Origin: Nereocystis luetkeana
Taxonomy: Eukaryota; Sar; Phaeophyceae; Laminariales; Laminariaceae
Reading direction: 5' to 3'
Length of the DNA stretch: 64,000 bases
NCBI GenBank assembly: GCA_031213475.1
Contig: JARUPZ010000035.1
Span: 157,501-221,500 of the forward strand
The notes below the pieces were generated by a model. That model saw nothing but the letters and a program-made list of their open reading frames with translations, did not search any database and had not been told where the DNA came from. The stretch's first letter is position 1. Every line of letters starts with the position of its first letter. Shown one piece after another: positions 26,201 to 34,363 of the stretch. Position numbers and translations under genes: made by a program.

Positions 26201-28520
26201 TAGGTCTACTACAGCCAGCCCTGTCGCGGTGTCAGTAGTCCGTGGAGGGAAGAGGGCAAAGTCTGCAGAGAAAAACGCAAAAGGGATACATCCTCTCTCC
26301 TCGGTGGCTGCATAATCTCCTTCGTTCCTGATACTCCAGCGCGAGGATCGAGGCGGGCCGCGATTCTCATGCTGTCATACATGCCACGAAAGCACAGTTG
26401 CGTTTCACACAACCGAGTTAAAAGCCGGCACACGACACACCAGATAGTTGGGGCATTCAAGTGTGGCAAGGTTGAGCTTTATTTTTCACCAACACAGTGT
26501 GTTAGGGTCAAGGTTTATTTTTACACGATCGTGTGGTGAGGTTGAGCTTTCTTTGCATCCCACAGAGGGGTGGGGTTAAGGTTTCTTTTCACCCCAAGCG
26601 TGGTGTGGTGAGGTTAAGTTCCCCCCCCCCCCCCCCCCCCCCCCGATAGTGTGGCGAGGTGAAGGTTTCTTTGTAGACCATTGTGTGGTGGGGTTGAAGT
26701 TTCTTTTTCCTCTAGTACGGGGGACCATAGTAAGTAGGACCAGATATTGTTTTAGTAAAAATAGCGAAATCTACAGGTTTCTGTGTGTCCCGTAGGTTCC
26801 TATTTCATTTGGTCCTCCGCAATAGAGTGTGGTGAGGTTAAGGTTTGTTCATTTTTCACCCCATAGTGCGGTGAAGGTAAGGCTTTTTACCTCACCGTGT
26901 GGTGAGCTTAACCTTTCGTTTTACCCCTTAGCCCCGTTGTGGTGTGAGGTTGAGCTGAATTTTTACATTTTTACCCCATTCGCCGGAGGATGAGACAAAC
27001 ACACACATGGCTCACACACGCGAGGACTGATCTGCGTCCCTGGGTGCCGATCTTATCCGTGGGGTGTCGATCGCGCCCTTCACCCTTCCTTTTTATTCGT
27101 TGCCTTCTATTCTGCTTGTTGCCACGCACTACCTGTAAGTCCTGCCCCCCCCCCGAATACGTGCCTGGTCGGTGAAAGCCCGACGTGCTCCGTCCCGGTA
27201 TTGTGGGGATGCGAGGGTCTCTGGTCATACGACTGCGGCCGTAAATAATATCGAGTACCCCCCCTCCGCCACCGCGCTGCCGCCCATACCACACGGCTAC
27301 CAACCCGAGCACAAGCGACAAATGATTCATCAGCGGCAACACTGAAATTTTGAGCGCCTACCCCCTCCACCCGTTGTTCTACATAGGTTGGGTTGGCGTC
27401 GGTTGGCAACGACACCGTAAAAACGTGACGCTCACTACTTGAGCTAGACAACCAGGGTACCTTTGTTCTTCTGGCGGTCGGTCACTGCTGGTGGTCGAGT
27501 TAGATCATTTGTGCTGGGTGGAGAGCCTTTCCTCCGCACAAGGAGAAATATCGTATCACGTGGTGTTTATTTCAAGGCACCCACGAGGCAGTTACATAGT
27601 ACTCCTCTTGCTGTCTCCGGAAATTAAATTAACTCATTGAAGCTGTCATCCATATGCAAGTCCGCCTCCCAATCGGTTCTTTGTAGGATGCAGCTCACCC
27701 TCCATGCGACTCGCCAGACACTTCACGGCGCTTTGCGCTTGGTGCAAGCAATGTCTGCCTGGTCGGTGAAAACCCGACGTGCTCCATCCCGGCATTGGAG
27801 GGATGCGAGGGTCTATGGTCATACGACTACGGCTTTGTATGACAATCCATGAGTACTCCCCCGCCCCCTCCGCCCCCCCCCCCTGTCCCCTGCCTCCCCC
27901 CTCAGCCCCCCCCCCTCCTCTCCTGAACCCTCTCCCTGCACGTGTTTTGTGGTCATAATTCAGACAGGTCTAGGTCGCGGTCACCCACCAGACGCCGACA
28001 AAATCAGTCTTCCAAGCTCCTATGGTCCGGTGGCAGAAGTCGCCGGCGGGTCCCGTTCTCAGTGTGTGCTCGAAGCCATCTACGTTTACCCGATCAAGTC
28101 GTGTGCGCCGCAGCGAGCTGGGGCGCCGCCACCATCGCTACCGCCACCATCGTTGCCGCCGCAGGGTGTGAGATTTCCTAACGGTGGCTTGATGGCTAAC
28201 CTTGTGACTTGGGTGGCAGGGAGAAGTAGCGGTGGTAGTGGTGGTGGTGGTGGAGATGACGATGTTGATATTCGTGTTGGTGCTGGTGTTGGTGGTGTTG
28301 ATGGTGGTGGTGGTGGTGGTGGTGGTGGCAGCGGCGGGGAGTGCCCCGGACAGGCTCGTTGGCCGTTAGGCCCGTCGGGTCTGGCATACGACCGGGAGTG
28401 GGCGGTGGTGGATCTCCACGGCCGGGCCCTTCGCCTCAAGCAGGTGAGCCGCCCTCACCAGAACAGGGCCTGCGAGTGAGACAGAGATAGTAACATTCGG
28501 CCGATGCTGCAGCTGCTACC

Positions 28521-28554
<34 letters not shown>

Positions 28555-31500
28555 AAATTCCGCAAGAGTGCTTGGTGCGTACGTAGCGGCATTCATGCAA
28601 AGGTTTGGAGCCTGTTCGGTGAGTATGGACTAGGTTATGGTGGAGGGTGAATGTACGGACAACGACCAACGCCCCCAACGGGTAAGGTGGACCGTAACCG
28701 GACCGAGCCCGGCGGGCAGGCAGCATAGCGCTACAGCAGTTAGTGCGCGTGAGCTCGCGCAAGTCCCCACACTACCCGGAGCCGATGACCCCCCCCCGCG
28801 GCGGCAGCAGCCGATTCTGCCGTAATAGCGGAAGCGACAAAAGTAAAAATTGACACACGGCGTGTATTTACGTGTGCATGTGTGGTGAGCTTAACCCTTT
28901 TAGGACTGCAGTCCCGTCTTGGGGACACACTGCTTATAGTTTGAGTGGTTTGTGCCTCAAACGGTACTGCATTCCTAAATGTGTGTGTGTGCGTTTTTTG
29001 TTTTTGTTTGTTTTTTAACCAATCCACCGGAGGAATTGAAAAACAAAACCGAAACAACATAAGCAGCAACAGCATCAGCAGCAGTGATAGCAATATACCT
29101 GCAGGTAGTGCTAGCCGCGAAACCTCCTGTGATGTGCTGTCGTTTTGTTTTTCGGCCTAGTCGCGCTATTATACGACCAGGTGACGGCATTATTGAAGTT
29201 CGTACCCTGCCCCACATGCTGGTTCCTTCCGTGAAATGTGCACGACATTCAGCCCGGAAGCAGATAGGACCGCACGTGCTTCGCTCAGTCCGCTCGTGTA
29301 GCCCGCTCTTGCCTATCCCCCCCCCCTCCCCCTATTTTATATGGGTTGGGTTGGCGTCGGTTGGCAACTACACTGTAAAACGTGCCGCTCACTACGTGAG
29401 CTAGACAACCAGGGTACCGTGATTTTTTTTTTACCAGGTATATATTTTTGGCGGTCGCCCACAGCTGGTTGTCGAGTTAGATCATTTGTGCGAGGTAAAA
29501 AACCTTCACTCCACACAAGGGAATTGATCGTATCACGTAGTGTTCATGGTAAGGCACCCAAGAGGCAGTTACGTAGTACTCCCATTGCTGTCTCTGGAAG
29601 TGCCTACACCGGAAAGTAAATTATCTCATTGAAGCTGTCATCCATATGCAAGTCCGCCTCACAAGCGGTTCTTAGTAGGATGCAGCTCACCCTTCATGCG
29701 ACTCGCCGGGCACCTCACGGCGCTTCGCGCTTGGTGCAAGCAATGTCTGCCTGGTCGGTGAAAACACGACATGCTCCGTCCCGGCATTGTAGGGATACGA
29801 GGGTCTATGGTCATACGACTACAGCCATGCATGAGATCGAGTACATCTCTCCTATCGAGTACACCCCCCCCCCGCTCCCTCTGGACCTTTTTTCCTCTCT
29901 CAGCGCCTTTGTAGTCGAGGACGCGAGGACGCACGACTAACGTATACCTAGAGAGGGCGCGCAAGCATCCGTCAGCACCCACCGTCCTCGAAAGTGACCC
30001 TTTCTCTCTCTCGTACCCTTTCCGACGGCTGTTTTTCGCTCGTCGGCGTTGTTGCGCGGCGCCGCTCACACAGGCCCCCGACATGTGCAAGATACGCCCG
30101 TTCGTCGACCTCCACGCCCGCACACTCACGGTCTCGGCCCCGGCCATGCCAGATCTAGTGCTGCCTCTTCACTGGGAAACACCCGACGTTGGGGGCGATA
30201 CGACCAGAGATGACTCGGTGGGCACGGGGCGGAGGGGTTCCTGGGGCCGCGGTCCCGCCCCACCACGATCGCGCAACGGTGCTGGTGGCAGTGGTGCTGG
30301 CGGTGATGGCGGTGGCGATGGTGGTGGCGGTGGTGGCTTCAGTAGCGGCGGCGACAGCAGCTCCACGATCGTTCGCGTGTGCGGCAACCGGCGGGCGGGC
30401 GTGACCTGCTCGGCGTCGGTGTCGGCCTGGTTCACCCGCTTCCTCGGCGTGCCGTGCTCGCTGGTCCGCGCTGCCACCGTCACGTTCGACCCTCCCACCG
30501 GAGGCGGCGGCAGCGGCGGCGTCACCCCGTCCGCGCTCGGGTCGCCGTCTTCGGACAACACGAATGGGAGTGCAGTGGCATCGCCAGAGTTGGCAACGCC
30601 AGCGCCAGCGCCAGCGCTAGCGCCAGCAAGGGCGGCGGCGGCGGCGGCGGTGGCGGCGGCGGTGGCGGCGGGAGGTGTGGCGAACAGGGCCTTCGCGAAT
30701 GAGGCCCAGTATCTGCTGATATCACGAGCGAGTGTAGGTATCGTGAACAAGATGATTTGCGAGAGTTCCTTGACCGGCGGACACGCGGCGGCCGGAACTG
30801 GAACCGAGGATGGCTTCAGAAGGAGCGCTCCCAAACAGGTGCGTACGTATGCGATTGCTGCGTCGAGATTGAAGATATTGAAGGGACAAGACGGGCGAGC
30901 AGGCGGGAGGCTGGGTTCGCCGAGCGCGAATCGCCTCGGTGCATTGCAAGCTGAAGCCTTGAGGTCGGTGGGAGGAGCTGGGTCGGGGGGCAAAGCTTTG
31001 CTCACTTTTACACGTCATTACGGCAGATGTTACAGGGGGAAAATAGCACGCACGCAAACGATTGCTCCCTCTTAATGCCGCGTGTAGTTTTTCGTGCTTT
31101 CCCGCCACTACCAGCGCGCCACCGCCACCGCCGCCGCCACCAACATCACCAGCATCACCACCACCAACACTACCAACACCACCACCAACAACCACCAACA
31201 CCACCACGATCACCATCACCATCACCACCACCACCACCACCACCACCAACACCACCAACACCACTTTCGCTACCCCTTACTCCGGCACGCCCTCCAATCG
31301 AATTATGCCGCTTTGAGCTCTTGTGTGGGGTTCCGCCGTACCTAGGCTTCCATCCCGTTACCTCCACACCGCGGTATCATAAGTCACGCTCTATTGTTTT
31401 TCTCGGCACCGTCGTTTACCTCCGTTTCGGCGCGTGTACCCCGTTTTTTCGGCCAATGAGCTTCAACACATGCTCACAACTTGTTGAAGTGTAACATCAG

Positions 31501-32866
31501 ACACGTACGCACCGCGAATCTTCGTACAGAGCGTGCGACGTTCCACCAACACGCCTGGCCGCATCGCGCTAACCTTGGTCCCCCTTTCGCCACTGCTGCC
31601 ACTTCTGTCCCCACCTCCCTCTCCGTTTTGTGCAGGTTACCACGGCCCACTTCAGGCCTAATTTTGTAGTCAACGGCGTTCCGGCGCACGAAGAGGACAG
31701 CTGGCGCCGCATTAGCATCGGCGAGGGTTTGAGATTTCGAGTGACCGGGCCATGCAGCAGGTGCTTTTTCGTGGTGTGTCAAAGGTGGTCCCGTTTCTTA
31801 CAGCGTTGCGCTGCCTGGCAAGATTAGTCCTTTGCGTTGCGTGTGCTGCATTGCTGCGTGAGGAGGAGGGAGTTTTCTCTTTTCGGGCGTCAGAGCAGGG
31901 CTTGGGGCTTTGTTACGATATCTCCTGCGTTACGTTTTGTTTCCAGAGTCTAGAGTGGATAGGAGGCAGTAGGGAAAGGCACACGCCCAACGTCTGTTAC
32001 GAGCGCGACACGTTATCACCGGTGCGTTCCGTTTTCGACAGCTCTATGCCTATAGACTTGTCGGCTGCTAACGTCCCGCATGGTGGAGGGCCACCCTTTC
32101 CCCACCTGCTCTACTCTTCCCCGACCCCACCCCATCCCACCCCATCCACTCCTCGTCTTGGCCACACGCTAAGATTTGCAAAAACGCATCCCGTCACTGT
32201 CATATTCTTTTAAAACTTTGACAGCACCCCCTCCATCCTTCCCCCACCCCCCCCGGACCTCTCGCGGCAAACGCAAAAAATGGCAGATGTTCTATGATCA
32301 ACATCGATCCGGAAACGGGCGACTCTTCGGGTGTCGCCCTCAAGGTCCTCGCGGGCTACCGCAGAGAGAGGGCCAACATTCTCTTCGGCCAGTTCCTTGC
32401 CTGGGACCCAGCGCCGCACCTGCCGCCACCCGCCGATGCCCGAACGGGAGACAGAGAGGGGGGCGGGTTCGGGCGCGAATCTGCGGTGGCTGGAGCGGGA
32501 GGAGGCGCGCGCGGAATCGTCGTCGAAGGCGAAACCGGAGGTAGAGCTCCGCTTGGGAGAAAACCCGGGACAGGAGATGCAGCTGTTAGCGGAGCTGGCG
32601 ACAGCGAATGCCATTTTCCACCTGGTTCGCGCGGCGTTACGCATGGCCGAGAGGGGAGCAAGGATAAGGGCGTGGTGATAAAGGCGGGAGAGGGGGAGGC
32701 GGTGGGCCGGGAGGGGGTGGGCGAGAAGGGGATGGCGACCGGAGAGGTAGAGGGGAAGGTGGTGGCAGTGGGGGCGGGGGTGGAGGCGGCGTGCGGTTCT
32801 CTTCGCGGAGATGGCGGGTGGACGTCGTGGGTGTCAGAGGGCATGGAAGTTGACGCCGAAGCGTGA
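5785..32866 (+). CDS. MOCOS: Molybdenum cofactor sulfurase, nine-exon gene (span)
   Basis: The enzyme takes sulfur from L-cysteine and transfers it to the molybdenum cofactor, activating xanthine dehydrogenase and aldehyde oxidase; it is cytosolic in known organisms. Joining 5785-6315, 15343-16730, 17649-17835, 18145-18596, 20361-20496, 27964-28443, 30074-30838, 31636-31760 and 32287-32866 keeps one frame throughout and gives about 1547 residues, against roughly 800-900 in animals and plants. Order: NifS-like class V aminotransferase domain (YLDHAGATL at 145, FYKMFG with PLP lysine K637, [11 protein letters not shown] with C829/C831), then MOSC_N (IYVYPIKSC at 937), then MOSC ([11 protein letters not shown] near 1265, GPCSRC around 1351-1356, INIDPETG). 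The extra length is low-complexity insertion: polyGln (about 110-130), a Gly/Asp-rich block (about 275-460), and Pro-, Gly- and Ala-rich blocks in exons 6, 7 and 9. Introns total about 22 kb. Exon ends are inferred from homology plus GT-AG sites; the low-complexity blocks could hide further introns. Confidence 0.9.
6593..6970. repeat. Intron 1: GTAC repeats and (CTG)n tract
   Basis: (GTAC)n at about 6565-6590 and about eighteen CTG units at 6913-6967. No coding sign; the alanine, leucine and cysteine runs are microsatellite translation. Confidence 0.7.
7300..7870. repeat. Degenerate duplicated unit with (ATC)n microsatellite
   Basis: Two related blocks about 180 bp apart (7400-7510 and 7588-7700) share AACGCG-TTGAGCCTCCCT..., CATCCCAGG and CCCCGTA-TTTT..GCTGA-AAA-GAACGA, separated by about fifteen ATC units (7543-7587). 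Tandem duplication with decay. Confidence 0.55.
7985..8440 (+). other. Candidate orphan exon with facing CAG and CTG tracts
   Basis: An open frame of about 150 codons inside intron 1. It includes two alanine runs, the first from a CAG-register tract (8152-8201) and the second from a CTG-register tract (8239-8295), and ends in a complex, charged stretch ([20 protein letters not shown], then [16 protein letters not shown]) directly before a perfect donor GTAAGTG at 8441. It does not belong in the sulfurase: exons 1 and 2 join without it at the conserved GNPHSQ/GPVSSV point. It could be a nested gene's exon, an alternative exon or chance. Confidence 0.3.
8660..9213 (-). mobile_element. Poly(C)-ended short retroelement, copy C1
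   Basis: Minus-orientation near-full copy of the family best seen at 29318-29880. On the minus strand it runs from a C-rich start, TATATAGGTTGGGTTGGCGT, through GAGCTAGACAACCAGGGTAC and CATCCATATGCAAGTCC to TCGAGTACA followed by a C tract. No protein domain recognised. Confidence 0.8.
9277..9376. mobile_element. TA-flanked MITE, copy 1 (decayed right end)
   Basis: Begins TTACGGGGGACC and ends TATTTACTATGGTTCCCCGTA, with internal GGACCAAATATTG. Same family as 15031, 24943 and 26716, in the opposite orientation to the first two of those. Confidence 0.65.
10270..10545. repeat. Tandem duplication, two units of about 135 bp
   Basis: Units starting at about 10274 and 10409 share AACCGGCAG-GG-TG-TGTTG, CCGCACACGCTTTG, CAGT/CCCTGTCCGTGC and CATACAGCAGTAGTGGTTGC. 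A third partial unit follows (CCGCACACACGTTGG at 10511). Confidence 0.65.
12035..12105 (-). ncRNA. tRNA-like sequence (SINE head or tRNA pseudogene)
   Basis: On the minus strand, GGGAATTTGGCTCAGCGGTA gives a good A box and GTGATTCGAGCGC a weak B box at tRNA-like spacing. The acceptor ends do not pair, so it is not an intact tRNA gene. It is followed by a T-rich tail. Confidence 0.4.
14590..14800 (+). mobile_element. Poly(C)-ended short retroelement, copy C2 (5' truncated)
   Basis: Only the last 170 or so bases of the family (from GATGAAGCTCACCCTGCATG) followed by AATGAGTAC and a C tract of about 34 positions broken by Ts. Confidence 0.8.
15031..15135. mobile_element. TA-flanked MITE, copy 2
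   Basis: 105 bp with nearly perfect inverted ends of about 27 bp: TTACGGGGGACCATAGTTAA and its complement TTAACTATGGCCCCCCGTAA, flanked by TA (15029-30 and 15136-37). TA duplication suggests a Tc1/mariner-type mobiliser, by analogy only. Confidence 0.8.
15343..16730 (+). CDS. MOCOS: MOCOS exon 2 (residues 178-640)
   Basis: Starts after TCTGCTAG with [20 protein letters not shown], continues with [20 protein letters not shown] and [14 protein letters not shown], all conserved in the PLP domain. A roughly 185-residue Gly/Asp/Ser-rich block encoded by GGT and GAT repeats then interrupts the domain before [16 protein letters not shown] (from 468) and [20 protein letters not shown]. It ends with SFYKMFG, where K637 is the expected Schiff-base lysine. 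The exon ends on two bases of a glycine codon before GTGAGA. The low-complexity block is in frame; a cryptic intron inside it cannot be excluded. Confidence 0.9.
16805..16830. repeat. Poly(G) tract in intron 2
   Basis: About eighteen G in a row with no adjacent GTAC element end, so it is not obviously an element tail. Confidence 0.6.
17478..17625. repeat. (CCCTA)n-like pyrimidine tract before exon 3
   Basis: Roughly 150 bases of CCCTA, CCCC and CTC repeats directly upstream of the exon 3 acceptor; it probably serves as the polypyrimidine tract. The pentanucleotide unit is CCCTA, not the TTTAGGG telomere unit. Confidence 0.7.
17649..17835 (+). CDS. MOCOS: MOCOS exon 3 (residues 640-702)
   Basis: Begins after GAGGCAG. 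Encodes [20 protein letters not shown], then [12 protein letters not shown] and [17 protein letters not shown], closely matching the family. Phase 0 end before GTGTGG. The one base supplied at its start completes the glycine codon left by exon 2. Confidence 0.9.
17868..18120. repeat. (GGT)n repeat and poly(C) in intron 3
   Basis: A GGT/GGTGTT-rich tract (17870-18020) and sixteen C (18101-18118) make up most of this 309-base intron. The same GGT repeat type is read in frame as glycine in exons 2 and 6. Confidence 0.8.
18145..18596 (+). CDS. MOCOS: MOCOS exon 4 (residues 703-853)
   Basis: Follows [29 protein letters not shown] matches the helix after the active-site lysine domain. An Ala/Gly-rich insertion follows, then [25 protein letters not shown]: one of C829/C831 is the conserved cysteine that carries the persulfide. 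It ends on two bases of an arginine codon before GTGAGG. Confidence 0.9.
18630..18775. repeat. (TGCC/TGCT)n tetranucleotide repeat in intron 4
   Basis: About 35 units of TGCCTGCT type; open frames of Leu/Ala/Cys on the plus strand and Lys/Gln/Ala/Gly on the minus strand are repeat artefacts. Confidence 0.85.
19225..19527 (+). mobile_element. Poly(C)-ended short retroelement, copy C3 (5' truncated)
   Basis: Starts inside the family at GGTAAGGCACCCACGAGGCA and ends TCCCGAGTACACCCC with a C tract, immediately followed by the head of copy C4. Confidence 0.8.
19528..20075 (+). mobile_element. Poly(C)-ended short retroelement, copy C4 (near full)
   Basis: Begins TATTATATATAGGTTGTGTT, includes GAGCTAGACAACCAGGGTAC, a T-rich spacer, GCCCACAGCTGGTCGTCGAG and ATGCAAGTCCGCCTCACAAG, and ends CTATCGAGTAC followed by about nineteen C. 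It lies in tandem with C3, sharing the poly(C) boundary. Confidence 0.85.
20056..20235. repeat. Poly(C)-spaced minisatellite in intron 4
   Basis: Four short units of the form A-rich..ACTnnTGCCTGC (near 20086, 20117, 20153 and 20187) are each followed by a C tract of 6-19 bases. It looks like repeated growth at a poly(C) tail. Confidence 0.6.
20236..20318 (+). mobile_element. LINE 3' end, about 65 bp, with poly(C) tail
   Basis: GCTCCGTCTCGAAAGAGATG, CGTGGTC, AATGGTCAAATG and CAAGCAACACATGAGTACG align with the last 65 bases of the degenerate LINE ending at 40096, and both are followed by a C tract. This is an extreme 5' truncation. Confidence 0.75.
20361..20496 (+). CDS. MOCOS: MOCOS exon 5 (residues 853-898)
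   Basis: Begins after AGACAAG; the first base completes arginine. [20 protein letters not shown] and [20 protein letters not shown] match the C-terminal end of the NifS-like domain. Ends phase 0 before GTGAGG. Confidence 0.9.
21600..21960. repeat. Duplicated unit in intron 5
   Basis: Blocks at about 21602-21710 and 21846-21955 share TTTTCGCCGGT-GAA-T-GAATGAAGGTT, CCGAGTGTTGTGAGTTCGAT and AAGAAAAA..ACCAATC, spaced 245 bp. Decayed direct repeat of unknown class. Confidence 0.6.
22500..22665. repeat. Mixed CTG and CAG microsatellites
   Basis: CTG runs at 22507-22535, CAG at 22552-22570 and CTG at 22600-22662; inverted registers could fold back. No gene sign. Confidence 0.65.
23020..25377. mobile_element. 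2.36-kb TIR element with palindrome-array interior and 8-bp target duplication
   Basis: The ends are perfect 23-bp inverted repeats beginning CACACCTCGGATAACGTAAC and ending in its complement. AAAAGTTG lies directly outside on both sides (23012-23019 and 25378-25385), a perfect 8-bp target duplication. The interior has two arrays (about 23040-23690 and 24390-25370) built from degenerate TAACATWATGTTA / GTTAGTGTGTTA units in both orientations, around a roughly 700-bp non-repetitive core with no recognised protein. An 8-bp duplication is typical of hAT-type elements; the foldback layout resembles foldback transposons. A TA-flanked MITE is nested in it (24943-25053). The whole lies in MOCOS intron 5. 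Confidence 0.85.
24943..25053. mobile_element. TA-flanked MITE, copy 3, nested
   Basis: Same ends as the copy at 15031 (TTACGGGGGACCATAGTTA...TTAACTATGGCCCCCCGTAA), TA on both sides, inserted in the right array of the 2.36-kb element. Relative to the 15031 copy it has about ten extra bases reading CCAGGGTATA in its centre. Confidence 0.85.
25574..25612. repeat. Partial terminus related to repeat D
   Basis: GGCAGGCACCCAGGCGGAGC followed by CCTTGTATATATA resembles the right end of repeat D (GCGGAGCGAAGCGCCTTGTA). Only the terminus is present. Confidence 0.35.
25796..25902. mobile_element. TTAA-flanked MITE, copy 3
   Basis: TTAATCCCTTTAGAACTCCG at the left, CTGCAGTCCTAAAAGGGATAA at the right; internal GTCCCGTTTTGGGGAC as in the other copies. 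Confidence 0.65.
26465..26955. repeat. Tandem array, unit about 50-60 bp, in intron 5
   Basis: Repeated GTGTGGTGAGGTTAAGGTTT followed by CTTTT-CACCCCA, at least seven degenerate units. It is interrupted by a 24-base poly(C) (26621-26644) and by a nested MITE (26716-26822). Confidence 0.75.
26716..26822. mobile_element. TA-flanked MITE, copy 4, nested in tandem array
   Basis: TACGGGGGACCATAGTAAGT to GGTCCTCCGCAA followed by TA; the interior (AAATCTACAGGTTTCTGTGT) matches the 9277 copy. Confidence 0.7.
27163..27264 (+). mobile_element. Poly(C)-ended short retroelement, copy C5 (5' truncated)
   Basis: Starts at CCTGGTCGGTGAAAGCCCGA and ends ATCGAGTACCCCCCC; only the last 100 bp of the family remain. 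Confidence 0.75.
27375..27910 (+). mobile_element. Poly(C)-ended short retroelement, copy C6
   Basis: From ACATAGGTTGGGTTGGCGTC through the T-rich spacer to ATGAGTACTCCCCCGCCCC. The terminal C-rich stretch runs on almost to the pyrimidine tract of the exon 6 acceptor. Confidence 0.8.
27964..28443 (+). CDS. MOCOS: MOCOS exon 6 (residues 899-1058), MOSC_N start
   Basis: Begins after [27 protein letters not shown] marks the start of the MOSC N-terminal barrel; [20 protein letters not shown] continues it. Between them lies a Pro- and Gly-rich insertion of about 75 residues encoded partly by GGT repeats. Ends phase 0 after LRLKQ before GTGAGC. Confidence 0.88.
28528..28557. repeat. (CTG)n in intron 6
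   Basis: About ten CTG units. Confidence 0.7.
28891..28978. mobile_element. TTAA-flanked MITE, copy 4 (decayed)
   Basis: TTAACCCTTTTAGGACTGCA, GTCCCGTCTTGGGGACACAC and CTGCATTCCTAAA; the right terminus is eroded into a GTGTGT run. Confidence 0.5.
29318..29880 (+). mobile_element. Poly(C)-ended short retroelement, copy C7 (reference copy)
   Basis: The most complete copy, about 550 bp. C-rich start, TATATGGGTTGGGTTGGCGT, ACCAGGGTACC, a T-rich spacer, GCCCACAGCTGGTTGTCGAG, GGTAAGGCACCCAAGAGGCA, ATGCAAGTCCGCCTCACAAG, GGTGCAAGCAATGTCTGCCT, ATGAGATCGAGTACATCTCT and CTATCGAGTACA followed by the C tract. Frames such as 29341-29619 are open in this copy but not preserved in the others, so it appears non-coding. 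The T-rich spacer here holds an extra TACCAGGTATATA not present in C1 or C4. Confidence 0.85.
30074..30838 (+). CDS. MOCOS: MOCOS exon 7 (residues 1059-1313)
   Basis: Begins after [26 protein letters not shown] matches the end of [25 protein letters not shown] and [12 protein letters not shown] match the family's linker into [22 protein letters not shown] (from 1265) is the conserved MOSC entry. Gly- and Ala-rich insertions sit between these blocks. Ends phase 0 before GTGCGT. Confidence 0.88.
31136..31262. repeat. (CAC)n repeat in intron 7
   Basis: CAC/CAA/CAT-rich tract of about 125 bases; its open frames of Thr, His and Pro are artefacts. Confidence 0.75.
31636..31760 (+). CDS. MOCOS: MOCOS exon 8 (residues 1314-1355), MOSC core
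   Basis: Follows [47 protein letters not shown] matches the MOSC core; C1353 is in the conserved GPCxRC motif. Ends on two bases of an arginine codon before GTGCTT. Confidence 0.88.
32287..32866 (+). CDS. MOCOS: MOCOS exon 9 (residues 1355-1547) and stop
   Basis: Begins after AATGGCAG; the first base completes arginine, then C, S and [35 protein letters not shown] long Gly/Glu/Ala-rich insertion follows before [15 protein letters not shown] and the stop TGA. The end resembles the family's WIGVGEEV C-terminus, which supports the stop. A GTGAGG overlaps the stop, so a further exon cannot be ruled out. Confidence 0.82.
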
Positions 32867-34035
32867 GGTAGACGCCTTGCCGACTTGCCTTTCATGCCTC
32901 GTCATGGCGTGGTGTGGTGTCGTGGTGTTTTTCACTGCGAGGATCAATAGGCAACACGCTATTGCGTTTTCGGGAATGTGTGCTGTACAGTACAGGGCAA
33001 TCAAACTAAGAAAACGAGCACTGAGAAAAGGCGGAGTGAGTGAGATTGACATCAGGACAAGAAACATACGGGGAGTCGTTATACCGAATGAACTGGTTAG
33101 TGTAGAACGCACCCGTCCTTGAACAAGAACTCCGGCCTGGAACAACTTTTCTATTTTTTAGTACACATAGTATTATTAGGTGTCCTGTACTGCAGTTCCG
33201 GCGGCGTGAAGGCTAGATATAGGGGGTATTACGTTTTGGAAGGTTTGAGCCCCCACCTCCCATCGCATTTTTGACGGGAGGGAGGAGGTTACCGTCACAG
33301 CGGTACACGAACTTCACCGTGTAGATTTTTTTATCTATTAATAGTGTGCCTGAGGGGCCGGCCATGGCCCGAGTGTTCTGTTTCGGTGTGCTGGTAGATA
33401 ACCCGCCACCGCACAGCTTTAGCAGCCAGGTGCACTGCACGTTCATGTTCCTTGCGTAACCCCTTTGTCTTGATTATAGTGTAGAGGCCAAGACTGTTCC
33501 AGGCGCGGCGGTCTTTTTAAATGTCAAAAGTGAAAAGCGCGCAAGCAGGGACGACTACCACCACATGCGGCGTAGGTATCGGAGATGTCCCTGCATTGCA
33601 GCTCGGGTGCGCCCCCATATATCTCTGCAGCCGGGGTTGCAGATTCATGGGACCGATGGTTTAATCTAACCAGCATCACTATTGTTCGACCACTATTCCC
33701 CCTTTTAAGGCATATGCCTAGAAGCCCCAAAGGGGCTCAACTTTCACCTGGTAATCTATCTGCGAACCAAAACCGCGCACATGGTGTTATTTTTTGCTCC
33801 ATGCGTTTTGGTTTTTGGCACTCACCGCGTGCGACTCGCAGGGGCCGGAACTCCTTTCTCGCGCGCGGAGGTTTGTATGTACTATGATTTATGTTTTGTG
33901 GCCTGCTTTGGTGCTCCACCATATGCGGTATTAATAGTCCGGTATGTTGTAGGGGGATTGTATCGCGTGCCATCACTGGCTGCGCTTCTGGAACATGCTG
34001 GTGCGATTTTCCAGTTTGGAGAGATAATTTTGTGA
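32867..34035. other. Downstream of MOCOS, nothing recognised
   Basis: No open frame with recognisable family features and no clear repeat. An AT-rich segment at 33140-33180 and 33320-33350 could include the transcript end, but no AATAAA was found close to the stop. Confidence 0.4.
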
Positions 34036-34148
34036 CAAATGGGGGGGGGGAGGCTGGGGGTGGGGGGGGGGGGGTGTACTCATGTCACGCATGGCCGCAG
34101 TCGTACGGCCATAGACCCTCGCATCCCTACAATGCCGGGGCGGAGCAG
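34036..34148 (-). mobile_element. Poly(C)-ended short retroelement, copy C8 (5' truncated)
   Basis: Read on the minus strand: CGCATCCCTACAATGCC complement through CATGCGTGACATGAGTACA, then a C tract. Only about 80 bases of the family plus tail. Confidence 0.75.
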
Positions 34149-34363
34149 AGAGAGTAGGAGAAAGTCGGCTTCCTGACTTCTCTCGGCTCCCCTTGTGCCG
34201 TTGTCCAGACCGCTTGGTACAGCCGGTGATGGCATTTAGTTTGTGTATTCCCGAGCGCGCTCCCTCTGTTCGCGGAGGGGGAATGTCATCGGTCAAGGGG
34301 AGGGGTCCGCGACGGGAAACTGGAGAGAAGTAGAAGCTTGAATTTGGCGTTCTCTTATTGTCC

